Shown one piece after another: positions 11,430 to 23,399 of a stretch of 64,000 bases of DNA (the stretch's first letter is position 1; each line of letters starts with the position of its first letter). The position numbers were made by a program, and so were the translations under genes. Where the stretch lies: assembly GCA_026545225.1 (NCBI GenBank), contig CM048854.1, positions 28,401,230 through 28,465,229 on the forward strand. The letters are read 5' to 3'. Below the pieces are notes generated by a model that searched no databases, had not been told where the DNA came from, and saw nothing but the letters and a program-made list of their open reading frames with translations. The DNA is from Cornus controversa (Eukaryota; Streptophyta; Magnoliopsida; Cornales; Cornaceae).

Positions 11430-12340
11430 ACCCAGTTTTAAATTTCTCAAATCCACCCGATTTAGCCTTTTTCTTCCCATTCAAATTGTGTGGGTTAAAA
11501 CTTAAGATAATATGAAATTAAATGATTTTGTAAGGGTTCACAAGGTCAATTTTAAATAATTCAAAAGTTAAGATCCGTGATTTAGTGGTAGTTTTTCTTC
11601 TTTCAAAATGAAAGTAGAGGGTTTGAATCTCTCCAAATTTATTGTGAAAGTTAATATTGTTAGAATAAAAAAAATACAATAAAAAGTAAAATAGCCCAAA
11701 AGAAAGAAACAAAAGATTTTGACACAGTGGGGTTTACTTGATGACAAAGTGATAAAGGCATCCTAATATGTTTTTTTTGTGGTGACCTCTGGTTCAGGGG
11801 CATATTATATTAGTTTATTTTACAATAAAATCAGTCAACTACAATATATTATTTAAATTATGTATTTAACTAAAAATATATATATATATTTTTAGCAGTA
11901 TAAAAACAAGCATTAAATATTATTTTGACTGGTTGCCTTGTCTGTCTTTAATTCAAAGGGATGAGGTCATCTCAGGAGACTAAAAACTCAAAGTTTTACA
12001 GTATTATCAAACCTGCAATATATGATTATATAGCAAATTAGCAACCCATTTCGCATCATGCTTTGAATAAATTATTGTCAAAATACAAATCATTTAATTT
12101 CATATTATTGTCAAAATACAAATGATGTCGTCGAAGAATCAATTTAGAAGACCCCATTGTTGGAAGTGTTGAAACCTTACATTATAAAGAAGGATATATT
12201 GTTCATGATATTCGAGACATAGCACGTGCTCCACTCTCTACTCATGATCGAGAATGACCATAATCTAAATATTTTTCGACTCTAATCAGGGTCTGATGAT
12301 GCGTTCATAGCTGGTATTGTATCTCGTCAATGAATTTTTT
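11430..12340. other. AT-rich stretch, no supported gene
   Basis: Nothing coding is supported. A tRNA-promoter-like pair of boxes (TAGTGGTAG and GGTTTGAATCTC, about 11,582-11,632) is present but isolated. A segment of mixed composition at 12,125-12,330 is less AT-rich than its surroundings and might be an old exon, but I recognise nothing in any frame. Confidence 0.4.
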
Positions 12341-12630
12341 TAATAATAAACACAGCTCTTAACTTCCTCTCATATTTTATCAACAACCATTCGATTTACT
12401 TTCGTCTTAACTTATATGTGAATTATTTTCTTTGACTTTTTTTTTTTCAATTTCGTTTCGTCTCGACTTACATGTGATTTCTTTTTTTTTGACTTTTTTT
12501 TTCTACTCATTGTTTGCTATTAGCTTTTGAAATCAAAATTTTTAATAAAAAATTACATCTGTAATGAGTCATGTTATCAAATTGAATATCTAATTAATAA
12601 TCGAACACAAATTTAGTCATAAATAATCAT
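12340..12630. repeat. Inverted partner of the Helitron interior
   Basis: This segment is the reverse complement of about 13,365-13,620, including TTATCAACAACCATTCGAT and the CTTTTGAAATCAA region. The second arm lies inside the Helitron called at 12,900-14,082, while this one lies outside it. It may be a second truncated copy of the same element in opposite orientation. Confidence 0.6.
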
Positions 12631-12899
12631 CGGATTTGATCAGATGGTAAGAATCTGACCCGTTTGATATGTGAGATCACTTTCTGAATAATTGTAAAAT
12701 ATACCAACACCTATAAATTTACATTCTGATTTATTTATTTTACAAAATGACAAGTTACAAAAGAAAATCGTTTTTTTTTATAATCAAGATAAACAACAGT
12801 AAAAATGACGTAGTCAAAAATAGTTTTGTAGACACGCTTATCAAAGAAGTTTCACTTGAGAATAATTTATTTGAAAAACAACTCATATATATAAATATG

Positions 12900-14082
12900 C
12901 TAGTTTAAAGCATGTGCTATGCACGTGGATAAAAAAATAATTAAAATTTTATTATAACATCAAAAACATTTGAAACTATTATAACACATCCAAACACATT
13001 AATTAAAACACCCAAAACTATTTTATTCTGTAACCTTGGTAAAAAATAAAGTTATAATTCTTATTTTTATAACTTTTCTAATTATATTTATTCTTTCTCA
13101 CACTTCATCCCCAACACGCCATCTTTTTATTTTTAAAATTTAAAAAAATAAGAAAATATATATTATAATTCTTATATATTGATATTTTTTTCTAATTCTA
13201 ATTATTGTCTCTCTAATTAACTTCATTCCTAACACATATCCATTATCAATTACAATTATATATCTCTAAGTGTATTATGCATATAAAATCCAATCATGTT
13301 TTGTTAAAATTATTATTTCGAGCTAGGCAAAAAAAATCTACACCAAATATGATTATATTATAGGCTGATTATTTATGATTAAATTTGTGTCCGATTTATT
13401 AATCAGATATTCAATTTGATAACATTACTCATTATAGACGTAATTTTTTATTAAAAAAAAAAATTGATTTCAAAAACTAATAGCAAATAATGAATAAGAA
13501 AAAAAAAATCAAAGAAAAGAACTTACATATAAGCCGAGACGAAACCGAATCAAATGGTTGTTGATGAGATCCGATAGGAAGTTGAGAGTCGTGTTGATGA
13601 GAGCCGAAAGAAAAAATGAAGAGTCGTAACCGAAACAAAGAATGATTTTAGGTGTTTAGGATTTCGCGGGTTATAATTCTATTTTTTTTAAATTTAGAAA
13701 TAAAAATAAAAGGTTTTTCCCTGGGAAGTGATTTTGCTTGGTTAATTCTATTTTTTTAATTTAAAAATAAAAATGAAATGGTTTGTTTTTTAAAATTTAG
13801 AAATTATAAATAAAAAGAAAATGTTTTGCTTGGGAAGCGGTTTTACTTGGGTAATTTTATTTTTTAATTTCAAAATAAAAAAAGGTAAGGGTTTTACTTG
13901 GGTAATTCTATTTTATTAATTTTAAAATAAAAAAGGAAATGGTTTTACTTGGCTAATTCTATTTTTTTAATTTTAAAATAAAAAAAAAAAGATTTTGCTT
14001 GAATAATTTTATTTTTTAATTTGAAAAAAAACATATTGTATTGAAACTAAAAATTTATTTGTACTTCTAATAGTAGTATAGA
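12900..14082 (-). mobile_element. Non-autonomous Helitron
   Basis: On the minus strand the element begins at 14,082 with TCTATACTACTATTAGAAG, preceded by A, and ends at 12,900 with CTAG. A short GTGC/GCAC hairpin (12,914-12,924, extended by further pairs) lies about ten bases before the end. A TC start, a 3' hairpin and a CTRR end without terminal inverted repeats are the diagnostic Helitron structure. The base after the end is C rather than the usual T. There is no Rep/helicase coding sequence in the 1.2 kb. A minisatellite occupies the 5' third. Confidence 0.65.
13672..14030. repeat. Minisatellite, ~60-bp units
   Basis: About six imperfect units, each with TTTTGCTTGG or TTTTACTTGG followed by TAATTCTATTTTTTTAATTT and an A-rich block. 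The array lies inside the Helitron, near its 5' end. Confidence 0.8.
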
Positions 14083-14309
14083 TATAGATATGCGTGTATT
14101 AGGTATACATATGTCGCCCATGATATTGCTGGGAAAACATATCACTATATCACCCTAAAACTAAAATAGAAATAAATAAATAAATAATAAAAATTCGGCA
14201 GACCGGATTCATAAACTTTTATCTAATTTTTTTTTAATCTTCTAATTTTTTTTTTTTTTTTTTTGAGAAAACAGATATGTCTTTCTAACACAAGTATGAA
14301 ACATTAGAT

Positions 14310-15312
14310 CATATTGGTAGTACGACAAAAAAACACCCCTACAAAAAAAGAGGTCTTAAATTTCTCTGAACTATTTTATTGTTGCAAGAGGTCCCCAACC
14401 TATTAGAATTATGTTATAATGACTATAATGTCCTTAAAAAAATTAGGTTTTCTTTTAAGATGATTTTTATTTTAGGATTTCTTTTTTTTTTCCTTAATTT
14501 TTTTAAAAATAAACATTTTAGAATAGTACAGACCATTAAAGTAATCTCCCTTAATATTAATTTAAGAAAATTTTAGTTTTCTTTAATTTTCATTTTAAAT
14601 TTTATTTTTTTTAAAAAAAAATAGACCACCTAACTTAAACCGTGGTATGCCTACTTGTTTACTGCTAAATTTCATCTCCCCAAAACTAGTAAGCATGAGA
14701 TTCTTTGTTAGACGTATCGTGGTGAAATCGAACACGTGTTGGATGTAGACACATTAGAAATACAACAAAACAAGTGTCGATCGACTTGAAGTATCCACAT
14801 TATTAAATAAGCATTTCTTTTAAAGGGTCATACGTCAAGGTGGCTGGATAAGCAAAGATTGAAAGGCATGGTCAGGACATAACAATCTCAATTTATTAGT
14901 ATTTTTTTTCAAAGCATGGGGCTCAAATAACTAAAATAAAAAATAAAATCTTTAATTAATTTATATATATCTTTTGGGTTCTTCAGTGTTTAACACAACT
15001 TTTTGTCCCTTATATATATCTTTTGAATTAAATTAAATAATATCGTATAAAAAAAATGTATAAAAAATAGGGACGGAAAGAGTGATAAATTAGATTGCAA
15101 ACAAATATTATAGATATGTATAAAAATACGTTAAAGGATCCAAATAAAAATGGTTTAATGCAAAAGAAAAAAAAAACAGGAGGGGGAAACTAATTATATT
15201 TAGGTTTTAAATTGTAAGGTTTAAAGAAGAAATTGTAGGTTGCAAACCAACATTTTGAAGAATATGGCTATCCTCTATGAGAAGAAGGATCTTGAGAGTG
15301 ATGGATATATAT
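14310..15312 (+). repeat. Dispersed repeat unit A, copy 1
   Basis: This kilobase recurs in reverse complement at 28,860-29,600 and 30,400-31,740 and, rearranged, in direct orientation at 63,160-63,800. Shared landmarks are the TTAGAATTATGTTATAATGAC block, an ACCGTGGTATG block, an AACACGTGTTGGAT block and the CTGGATAAGCAAAGATTGA block. Bases 14,801-14,808 (TATTAAAT) are the empty target of the hAT-type MITE at 31,041. No protein is visible. Confidence 0.7.
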
Positions 15313-15315
15313 GGG

Positions 15316-16432
15316 GCAAAATTTACTCACACTCATTAAGTTTGTTCTAAAGATACTCGTATACATAGTTTGCTTAAACATACACTTTCACCCCTTGAGA
15401 TTTGAGGTGTGAATGCACACAACACCCAGCGATCATTCATCTGTTAAAAAATACATTGACATTGCTTCCAATTTTACATTTTCACTTTTACAAAACTACC
15501 ATTGCTTCAATTTTAACCTTTGTTCAAAATTGAAGATAACAATTCAAAAAAATGCTTTCATTAAGATAGATTTTCTTTCTTTAATTTCAAGCATTTTATC
15601 TAGAAGAAAATCATCCAAATAATTTCTAGCATTTTATTTAGAAGTGACTTTTTTTTTAACGAAAAATGCAACTTTAAATAGGATCTAAAAGAACAAATTC
15701 ATAATATGACATTCACAATAATATAGAATAATAAACAATAAAAAAAAAAAAAAAACTAACCAAGGAGACAAACTATTTTAAAAAGAGCACACCTAAGAAA
15801 TTTGCAGTAGAGTATTTATAGTTAAAGAAAACAAAGAACAAAAATTTTAAAGGATATGCATCGCTAATATATATATATATATATATGTATAACATCACCT
15901 TCAACCAAAATAAATAAAATAAATCTATGCACACAGTTAGATGAAAGCCAGAGATGGATAAAATTCTTTACTCTTCACGGCGAAATCTAAGTCTTTCTAA
16001 AAATTTTACACAACTCCATTTCAAGTAACAAGTATTTCAGCGTACTAATTCAATATCAGGAAATTAAATTTCTAATATGTGTTCAGTCCAATACACAATT
16101 CTGACAGAGATCCTTCAGTATATCTAAGATAATAAAAATATGTTCCATTTACAACTTCTTAGATTAATGCAATAAATAATTTGAGAATAGGAGAAATATG
16201 GACATGGTGCATTGTCATTATCATCCTTATTTAAAGGTTAATTTGGTGTTTTAAATTTATTTGATTTTTTAAATATAATATAATTATTATATTAATGGAT
16301 AGCTTTATAATTTCACAAGCTAATTTGTGGCACTATACTGACAAGGAATATGAGTATAAGTTTAAGCAACTTATGCATAGGAGTGTCTTTAGAAAACAAA
16401 CTTAAGGGAATATAACTGGATTTTGCCCTAAA
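15316..16432. mobile_element. TIR element of ~1.1 kb
   Basis: Left end GGGGCAAAATTTACTC and right end (reverse complement) AGGGCAAAATCCAGTT are followed on both sides by TTAAGTTTGTTCTAAAGA-like and GTTGCTTAAAC-like blocks, giving imperfect inverted repeats of roughly 75 bases. The open frame at 15,413-15,622 shows no known motif. No transposase. The insertion separates units A and B, which are adjacent in the right arm. Superfamily not determined. Confidence 0.6.
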
Positions 16433-16920
16433 AGTTAAACTCACCGGAACTAATAGGAAAAGAATTTTGGTTATTTACTGCCTTAATTGAGATTTGTTTC
16501 TTGGGCAAGAAAAGTAAAAAGAAAATGTTATGACTGAGTTTAAATGGATGTGAACACGCGCCTTCATTCATGAATAGGCCTCTTGTATGAAAACATGAAA
16601 AGAATTGTTAAATGGAAAGAATGACATGAAAATAATGTTAGTTATGAGTGGGTAGAAGAAAATAATGATCCACGTGACAAAAACATGACACCTTATGAAA
16701 GTAATTCACTGTTAATTTTGTTCGGCAAACGTGTAAAATTGTTTTAAACACTTTTTTTTTTTTTTTTTTTTATACACCCAAATAATGTGAGATTAATCAT
16801 CCTATGTTATCTCAGTGAGATAACTCGTACATCACACTGGTCCGCAAGTCACTGCTGCACTCCTCTGTCCACTTTAAGTCTTTAATTGATTCAAAGAAAA
16901 ATGCAGCATGTAATTAATCC
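16433..16920. other. Mixed-composition stretch, no supported gene
   Basis: No coding frame or terminal repeat. A 23-base T run lies at about 16,749. Confidence 0.45.
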
Positions 16921-16923
16921 TAA

Positions 16924-17162
16924 GCTTATATATTACTTTGCTTCATCGACCGGCACGATTTGACAGGCTTTAATTGTCCTCAACGTGAGAAGACGTATTG
17001 GATCTTTTAGTATGTATATATTCGCAGAGAAACTGTATATATTGCTTATATTACTTTGCTTCATGGACTGGCGCGATTTGACAGGCCTTAATTGTCCTCA
17101 TCGTGAGAAGACGTATTGGATCTTCTAGTATGTATATATTCGCAGAAAGAAACTGTATATTT
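16924..17162 (+). repeat. Two-copy tandem duplication, 120-bp period
   Basis: The block starting GCTTATATATTACTTTGCTT at 16,924 repeats from 17,044 with only a few differences, including GCACGATTTGACAGG versus GCGCGATTTGACAGG. Both copies contain GTGAGAAGACGTATTGGATC. The high identity suggests a relatively recent duplication. Confidence 0.9.
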
Positions 17163-17229
17163 TGTCTAGCTTTAAAACATCAAGTGCATGTCAGACAGAA
17201 AATGAGTCACAAATGACTACACGGATAAA

Positions 17230-17745
17230 AGTGAGAGATGTAAGGTGCTCACGGTGTGATTAAACATTGAAGTTGGAATAGCAGAGCATGGGACTGTTTC
17301 ATCGTTTTCTGAAGGTTTAATGTGATGTTGGAATGTGACGAGATGGTTGGAGTGTAATTTTAATGAGATTTATATATACATGTATATTATATATATATAT
17401 ATATGAGTGTGTAGTACAATTATATAGAAGTATTAATCAAGGTCACGTCACTGCAGTCAATTACCTGGGAGTATCAACCATGATCATGTTAGCGTCCAAA
17501 GATTTATATAGATATATATATGAGAGTGTAGTACAATTATACAAGTGTATCAACCATGGTCATGTCACTTTAGTGCTCTTACAGAAAAGGACTTTTTGAA
17601 GAGATAGGGAAAGATTCATCCACTTCTAATTTTCGTATGATTTGACTCCATAGCATTTAGTTGTGTGCAGATCTTTAAATTAAAATCAATTGAAAAACTT
17701 CTTATTCATATATGCATATATAAAAAATAATATATATATATATAT
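17230..17745 (+). repeat. Dispersed repeat unit B, copy 1
   Basis: Characterised by GGGACTGTTTCATCG, GTGTAGTACAATTATA, ATCAACCATGGTCATGTCA and GCATTTAGTTGTGT. The part around GTGTAGTACAATTATA is duplicated within this copy. Other copies are at 19,983-20,280 (direct) and 27,940-28,262 plus 28,773-28,850 (inverted). Short open frames across it are not conserved between copies. Confidence 0.75.
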
Positions 17746-17939
17746 ATTCTATATTACATTTGAGTTTGATAAAATATGACTAAAATGTCTTTCCTAAATG
17801 GTAAAAAAAATGTTAAAAAATTAATTTTTATAGATGAAAATGTCTTTATTTATTTATTTATAATTCAAAATAATTTTATGTAAGTGTCACAATTAAGAAT
17901 GCATAACGGTAATTAAAAATTTATTTAAAAATATAAAAT

Positions 17940-18007
17940 AACAAATTTTTGTGCATTATCAGAAACTATATATAACACATCGCATTTTGACTCAGTTGTT
18001 TAACTTG

Positions 18008-18058
<51 letters not shown>

Positions 18059-18480
18059 AACTTGTGTTTGTTGTAATAAAAGTACGTATATTAAGGTGAC
18101 TAGTCAGTCATCCTGATAACTATGAGATTAGTATTTACATATATGTAAAGTAATTTCAATTAACACAATATCGTGGAGGAAACGACAAAAAAGTGAAAAA
18201 AAATGATTAGAATAATAATAAAATAAAAAAGTATGTGACCGGAAGATCAAAGACTATTCATCATTTCATCAACTCATACGTTGACATCTAAACGCATGAA
18301 ATTTAAACTGAATTATATATAATTAAATTTATATTTGATTTGTTATCAATCAAATATTCAATTCGATAATTTTATTAAAAAGTTATTTAATTTTTTTAAA
18401 AATTAATTTCAAAATGAGATTATCAATTAGGAAAAAAAATAGAGAAACTTGAAAAAAATATGAGAAAAGTAAGTATTTAA
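17940..18480 (+). repeat. Unit C2, left arm of the large inverted repeat
   Basis: This segment (TAACACATCGCATTTTGA, TGTTGTAATAAAAGTA, GGTGACTAGTCAGTCA, AAACGACAAAAAAGTG) reappears in reverse complement at 24,950-25,450 with similarity high enough to align by eye through small gaps. A TA run followed by TG repeats sits at 18,010-18,058. Confidence 0.8.
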
Positions 18481-19075
18481 ATTTCTATTAAATTAAAAAT
18501 AAAAAAGAGACAAAATAGAGAGAGGAAAAAAAATGATAAAAACATTTTAATAATATGTAAATATAATATGTTATAACATTATATAATATATTTATAATAA
18601 ATTATATATTATATTATATTATATTGAATCGGATTGACTCTAAATCATATCTGATTTGTTTAACTAAAGGATTATAAGATTCGGATTGTTAACAGATTAT
18701 CAAATTAAATATTCAATTCATATCTTAATTATTGGCACGGATTCGGATCTGGATCAAAATTTGAACCATTAACAAATCTACTCATATGAATAAATCCACA
18801 ATTTCACATATTATTTATTCTCATTTATCAAGATACATAACATTCATATATAAGTAAATTACTCTGACTTCTCTTCAAATTTTGGCTAATTACTTTCAAA
18901 TTAAAGTATTAGAAGCCATATTTGCACTCCTTTTTTTTACGTTTGTATTCCTATATTAAAGGAAATGTCACTTTTAACCTTAACTTCATATCTGAATGAC
19001 TAACTTTTTTTAAAAATATTAAACTACCTTTCAGATACCATCTCTCTGTCTTCTAACTTTAATGTTTTCGGTCTC
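18481..19075. other. AT-rich stretch inside the large inverted repeat arm
   Basis: No gene. Bases 18,620-18,790 have GATTCGGAT-type motifs that recur near 25,040-25,085, so part of it also belongs to the mirrored region. Confidence 0.4.
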
Positions 19076-19079
19076 TCTT

Positions 19080-19335
19080 GATTGGATAAAAAAAAATACC
19101 CAAAAAAAAAATACCCGGAAAAAAATTAACCCAAAAAAAGAAGTTATCTATTTTTACAGAACCCAAAAAAAGTTAATTTTATTGAATAAATTCTCTCTTT
19201 CATTAGGATCAGGAAAAAAAATTATCTTCGTTGAATAAATTATCTCTTTTGGAAGAAAACCAAAAAAAAAAAAAGTTAACTTTGTTGAATAAATTCTTTT
19301 TTGACTGAACCAAAAAAAAATTTAAGAAAGGTGAG
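19080..19335 (+). repeat. Minisatellite D, left copy
   Basis: About four imperfect 50-60-base units of the type AAAAAAGTTA, then TTGAATAAATT, then TCTCTTTT, punctuated by A runs. The same unit makes up the array at 24,480-24,880 near the right arm of the large inverted repeat. Confidence 0.7.
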
Positions 19336-19760
19336 ATATAAATTTGTAATTTGCGAATTTCGGTGTTCAAAACTTGATTTAACGAGTTGTAATTTTATCT
19401 TTTTTTTCTGTACCGATCATCAACATGTTCAAATTGATACTCAAGTGCATGAAAACAATTAATCCAAAGAGAGCATTATATAATAGAAGTAAGTATGGTG
19501 AGAATACGTTGCACTTTATATTTTTGAGTTTATTTTGAAAAATTAGGTTATGGGAAAAAATATGATTTTTCAAAATATGACCGATGCCAATTTTTAGAAT
19601 CTGTCCAATTTTGCTTGAAAGTTTGGTTTGTACAAGAATTTTTAAATGTCCCACCAATTTTACATTTTGAGCATCAATCCTACTTATTCTGTTTCAAATA
19701 AAAGATTGATTTTGAACAAAATTCACTTCCTATTAATTCGGAGAGCACAATATGAAACTG

Positions 19761-19974
19761 GAGCAATGCTACACGTCATGAAATTATTTCATGAATTTGT
19801 ATCATGAATGATGTGGCAGGTAACGTGAAGAGTTAGTATTGGTGGGATTCCCCCCATACACATAGTCCCATAATATTATTATCGAATCCCACCAATACTA
19901 ACTTTCCACGTTACCTGCCACATCATTCATGATAAAATTCATGAAATAATTTCATGACGTTTAGCATTTATCTG
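19761..19974. mobile_element. hAT-type MITE, copy 1 (214 bp)
   Basis: Begins GAGCAATGCTACACGTCATG and ends in its inverted partner; the arms pair over most of their length (CATGAAATTATTTCATG, ATGATGTGGCAGGTAACGTG, TTAGTATTGGTGGGATT), leaving a short loop. TGAAACTG at 19,753-19,760 and 19,975-19,982 is an 8-bp target duplication. Length is identical to copy 2 at 31,041. An 8-bp duplication points to the hAT superfamily. No coding capacity. Confidence 0.85.
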
Positions 19975-19982
19975 TGAAACTG

Positions 19983-20280
19983 TTTCATCGTTTTTTGAGA
20001 GTTTAATGTGACGAGATGGTTAGGAGTGTATATATATATATATATATATATGAGTGTGTAGTACAATTATATATCAACCATGGTCATGTCAATGCAGTGG
20101 AGGTTTCATATCTTACAGGAAAGGACTTCTTGAAAAAATAAACACAGCGGGGAAAGGCCCACTTGCTTCTGATTTTCGCATGATTTTACTTCTTGCATTT
20201 AGTTGTGTACAGGATTTTCAAATTAAAGTGAATTGAAAAAGTTCATATTAATATATGCATATATAGAAAATAAAATATAC
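19983..20280 (+). repeat. Dispersed repeat unit B, copy 2
   Basis: Starts in TTTCATCGTTTTTTGAGAG immediately after the MITE target duplication and runs through GTGTAGTACAATTATA, ATCAACCATGGTCATGTCA and CATTTAGTTGTGTACAGG. It has the uninterrupted sequence GAGTTTAATGTGACGAG, i.e. the empty site of the Mutator-like insertion at 28,263. Confidence 0.75.
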
Positions 20281-20686
20281 TCGTGTAGATATAAGAGCGT
20301 ATTTTTCGTGTTTAGAACACTATAAATAAAATAAAAAATTATTAAATTAAAATAAATGTTAATTTTATATAACTTATCGATAAACAAATGTTTACAAAAA
20401 TACCTTTTCAATTAGCTTCTGCTTATCATAAAAAAAAGTAAAAAATAAAGGACATTTTAATAAAAAAAATAATGACTAATGCTTCAAAACATAGTTCACA
20501 TGAAAAAAAAAATATATATCGAAAATCTTCAAATTAAAAAATCAAGTCTTTTCCTAAAAAGAAATATGAATTGGTAAAGGGTGAACTGCTTAAAAAAAAA
20601 AATGGATGACATGGACATTGATTTGCCAGATGACACATCTTGAAAGCAAGACCGTCCATATCTTTTGATCCCGTGAGGGCAAGCGG
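20281..20686. other. AT-rich stretch, possible small gene relic
   Basis: Mostly A/T. The last 90 bases are more balanced in composition, and a plus-strand frame reads MDIDLPDDTS near 20,610, but nothing supports a gene. Confidence 0.35.
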
Positions 20687-20869
20687 TATAGGGGCTTGTT
20701 TGGCTAGCTGGCGCTAAATGTAGCCAGTTTTTTGGTTGGTATGGGGCTGGCCACAAGTGGGCCAGCCTAGGGTCGCTGGCGCTGGCTCTGCTATGCAGAG
20801 CCAGCCTCATTGCCAGCCAAAATGTTGGCTGGCCACATTTTTTTTTTCTTTTTCATTTTCTTATTTCAT

Positions 20870-21200
20870 TCATTATTTTCTTTATCTTCTAATTTTGTTA
20901 TTTCTTTTCTTTTTCTTCTAGTTTTTTTTTCTTTCCTTTTACTTTATTTTTTTTATTCTAATATATATTTATATAAACATAATATTTAAACTAAATGATG
21001 TATTATTGTTAATATTTTTTTGTTATTATTATTTTTTTTGCTTCTTTCATTATTATTTTCTTTTTCTTCTAGTTTTTTTTTGCTTTCCTTTTACTTTATT
21101 TTTTTATTCTAATATATGTTTATATAATCATAATATTTACACTAAATGATGTATTATTGTTAATATTTTTTTGTTATTATTATTTTTTTTCTTTCATTAT
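20870..21200 (+). repeat. Direct duplication inside the TIR element, ~150-bp period
   Basis: The block with CTTCTAGTTTTTTTTTC, CTTTCCTTTTACTTTA and AACTAAATGATGTATTATTG occurs twice with few differences (landmark at about 20,916 and 21,066). Confidence 0.85.
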
Positions 21201-21554
21201 TTGGGTCTATCTACCTTTGTATATTGTCTAAAAAATATTGTTTCTTTACTTATGATTTTGTTTCTTTTTGTTTTTTTATAAGAAAAAATAGTTCTTCGTC
21301 TATTGAATTATTTTTTAAATAAATTGTCAATATATTAATGAGAAGAAAAGTAAAACAAATAATTTTTATTCATAACAAACAATACGAAAAATTACATTGA
21401 AGATAATATTTTCTTTCAACTTATTCATTACCATATTTATCCCATAAATGGTTCATGAGATCTCTCCTGAGATTCAAATTGTTATCTCCATTGCGAATCA
21501 TGTTAAGACGAGTATGTATGTGTGCTGCCAAAAATGATCGATCTCGATTTTATT

Positions 21555-21665
21555 TACTTATTTGTGAGAAAATATGTAATATTGTTTTATTTTATTTAGT
21601 TATTTGTGAGAAAATATGTAATATCATTTTATTTTATTTAGTTATTTGTGAGAAAATATATAGTG
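21555..21665 (+). repeat. Three-copy tandem repeat, ~42-bp unit
   Basis: TTATTTGTGAGAAAATAT recurs at 21,559, 21,600 and 21,642 with TTTTATTTTATTTAG between copies. The open frame running through it only reflects the repeat. Confidence 0.85.
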
Positions 21666-22157
21666 TCTTTATATTAAATTTTTTTTATTTTTTTGTTAAC
21701 AAAAATGTTAATGAAAAAAAAAATCAAAACATAAGTGATTGAAAAATAGCCGTTGAAAAAAATACAAACAAACAATTAAATAAATATATTTTATATAATT
21801 TTATAAAATACAAAAATTCATAAATATATTAAAATATAACTAGCCCAGCCAGCACTATACCGTGCAGCTGGGCTGGCCACAAATTGTGGCTAGCCACATC
21901 AGCACATGGCTAGCCACAATTTGTGGCATAGCCAGCGGGTGTAGCCATTGCTACACCGGTTGCTCTGAACGAACCACTTAAATTTGTTTTTGTCCATAAA
22001 TGAGCTGCCTCTCATCCTCTGAAATGTCCCAATCATACCCCAGAAGGCGCAAACAACCAAAAATCCTACACTTTCTTTAGGTCAGAATCATCATTGTACT
22101 CCATAGCAGGTTTAGGAGCAAAAAACCAAAAATCCGAAACCATCCCGATGCCCAAAC

Positions 22158-22305
22158 AAAACTTTTCAGCTTTGCTTCATTGCTCAGCTGGCAGCCTGGC
22201 ACCAGCTTTAGCCCCCTCCAGTTGGAACTCACAAAACCTCTTTCTCTCTCAAGCATTTTCCTCTTTCAGTCAGCTTTGCTTCATTGCTCAGTTGGCAGCC
22301 TGGCG
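22158..22305 (+). repeat. Direct repeat pair, ~34 bp
   Basis: CAGCTTTGCTTCATTGCTCA plus a following GGCAGCCTGGC block occurs at about 22,168 and again about 100 bases later. The surrounding 22,000-22,400 is less AT-rich than the neighbourhood and could be an old exon or element interior, but I recognise no product. Confidence 0.7.
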
Positions 22306-22399
22306 CGTTTTGTTAATGGTAGTAGACATTGGCCCTCACAGCCTGGGACCCAGGAGAAACTTCCAAGAGGAGTTGCGTGTACCTTATTTTTGTATTAAA

Positions 22400-22401
22400 C
22401 G

Positions 22402-22437
<36 letters not shown>

Positions 22438-22846
22438 ATTTAACCAAATTTTTATACAGAAAGTAAGTTCTTGAATAGGCATTGTATCTTTGCATTGTTT
22501 GGAATGCGAATATACAATGAAACATATGTTTGTTTCATATATATATGTTTGTTTTAAACTGTTATGATAATATTAAATGTTTGTTTACTTATGTTTTTAT
22601 TTTGTATTAAACCTCGATTTGAACACATGTATGCTAATATTTCAACAAACATAGAATTGTTATGACCGGTATGACCTAAGCCTCGATTGGTTTCTCTCTC
22701 TTAGCAAGGCTGGAGGGTATAAGAGAAGGTATAGTATATAAAAAGGAGAAGTCTCTTTTGCAACCAGCCAGCCTGAGCCCCTATAGATCGAAGACCTTTC
22801 TTCTTGAAATCTTCATGGGAGATATTTTTGGGGATTAATTATTAGC

Positions 22847-22880
<34 letters not shown>

Positions 22881-23395
22881 CTAAGAAATAAAGATGCTGT
22901 TTTGTAAGCAACTTCAACTGATATAACTCTTTTAACACCATATGTTTACAAGTAGGGGTAAGTGACCAAACATGCATATAGAAAAACGATCAACTAGCAT
23001 TAATTTTGAACATAACTTTAAAGAATATATGATTTTGAACATAACTTTAAATAAATTACTATTTCCAGATTTACTGTAGTCATACCACTGCTTACCCAAA
23101 TAAAGAAATCTAATAAAAAAATATTATAACTACTCCCAACAACCTGTAACTCTTTCTAACACAAAAAAAAAAAAAAAGTAATATAATAATATTATAACTC
23201 TTTAAAAAGAAAATAAAAGTAATTAAATAATATTATAAATAATTTTTTTTTATATATTTTACTTCTATAAATTTTCACTTTAATCCTAAGTATGTTAAAT
23301 CTATATAAATTCTAAAATTTATATATATGTATTTAAACTCTTTTTACATCTCTATATATATATATACATATATTATTTGTAAAATATATTTAAAA
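22400..23395. other. AT-rich stretch with TA microsatellites
   Basis: TA runs at 22,404-22,436 and 22,850-22,873. No gene seen. Confidence 0.5.
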
Positions 23396-23399
23396 ATTT

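Larger units (their letters stand above)
20690..21980. mobile_element. TIR element with AGCCAGC-rich ends
   Basis: The left end (GGGGCTTGTTTGGCTAGCTGG, then several GGCTGGCCACA and GCCAGCC motifs) is mirrored by the right end (about 21,840-21,980), whose reverse complement reads GTGGTTCGTTCAGAGCAACC and continues with TGGCTAGCCACA motifs. The GC-rich subterminal blocks contrast with an AT-rich centre. The G-rich terminus resembles PIF/Harbinger MITEs, but I see no clean TWA duplication. An alternative right boundary is the AGCCCCTATA at about 22,778-22,787, mirroring TATAGGGGCT on the left. No transposase. Confidence 0.5.

Noticed and set aside
11576-11770. Possible SINE or tRNA relic with A-box (TAGTGGTAG) and B-box (GGTTTGAATCTC).
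   Set aside because: Single occurrence, no second copy in the window, no clear 3' tail or target duplication, and no cloverleaf can be drawn.
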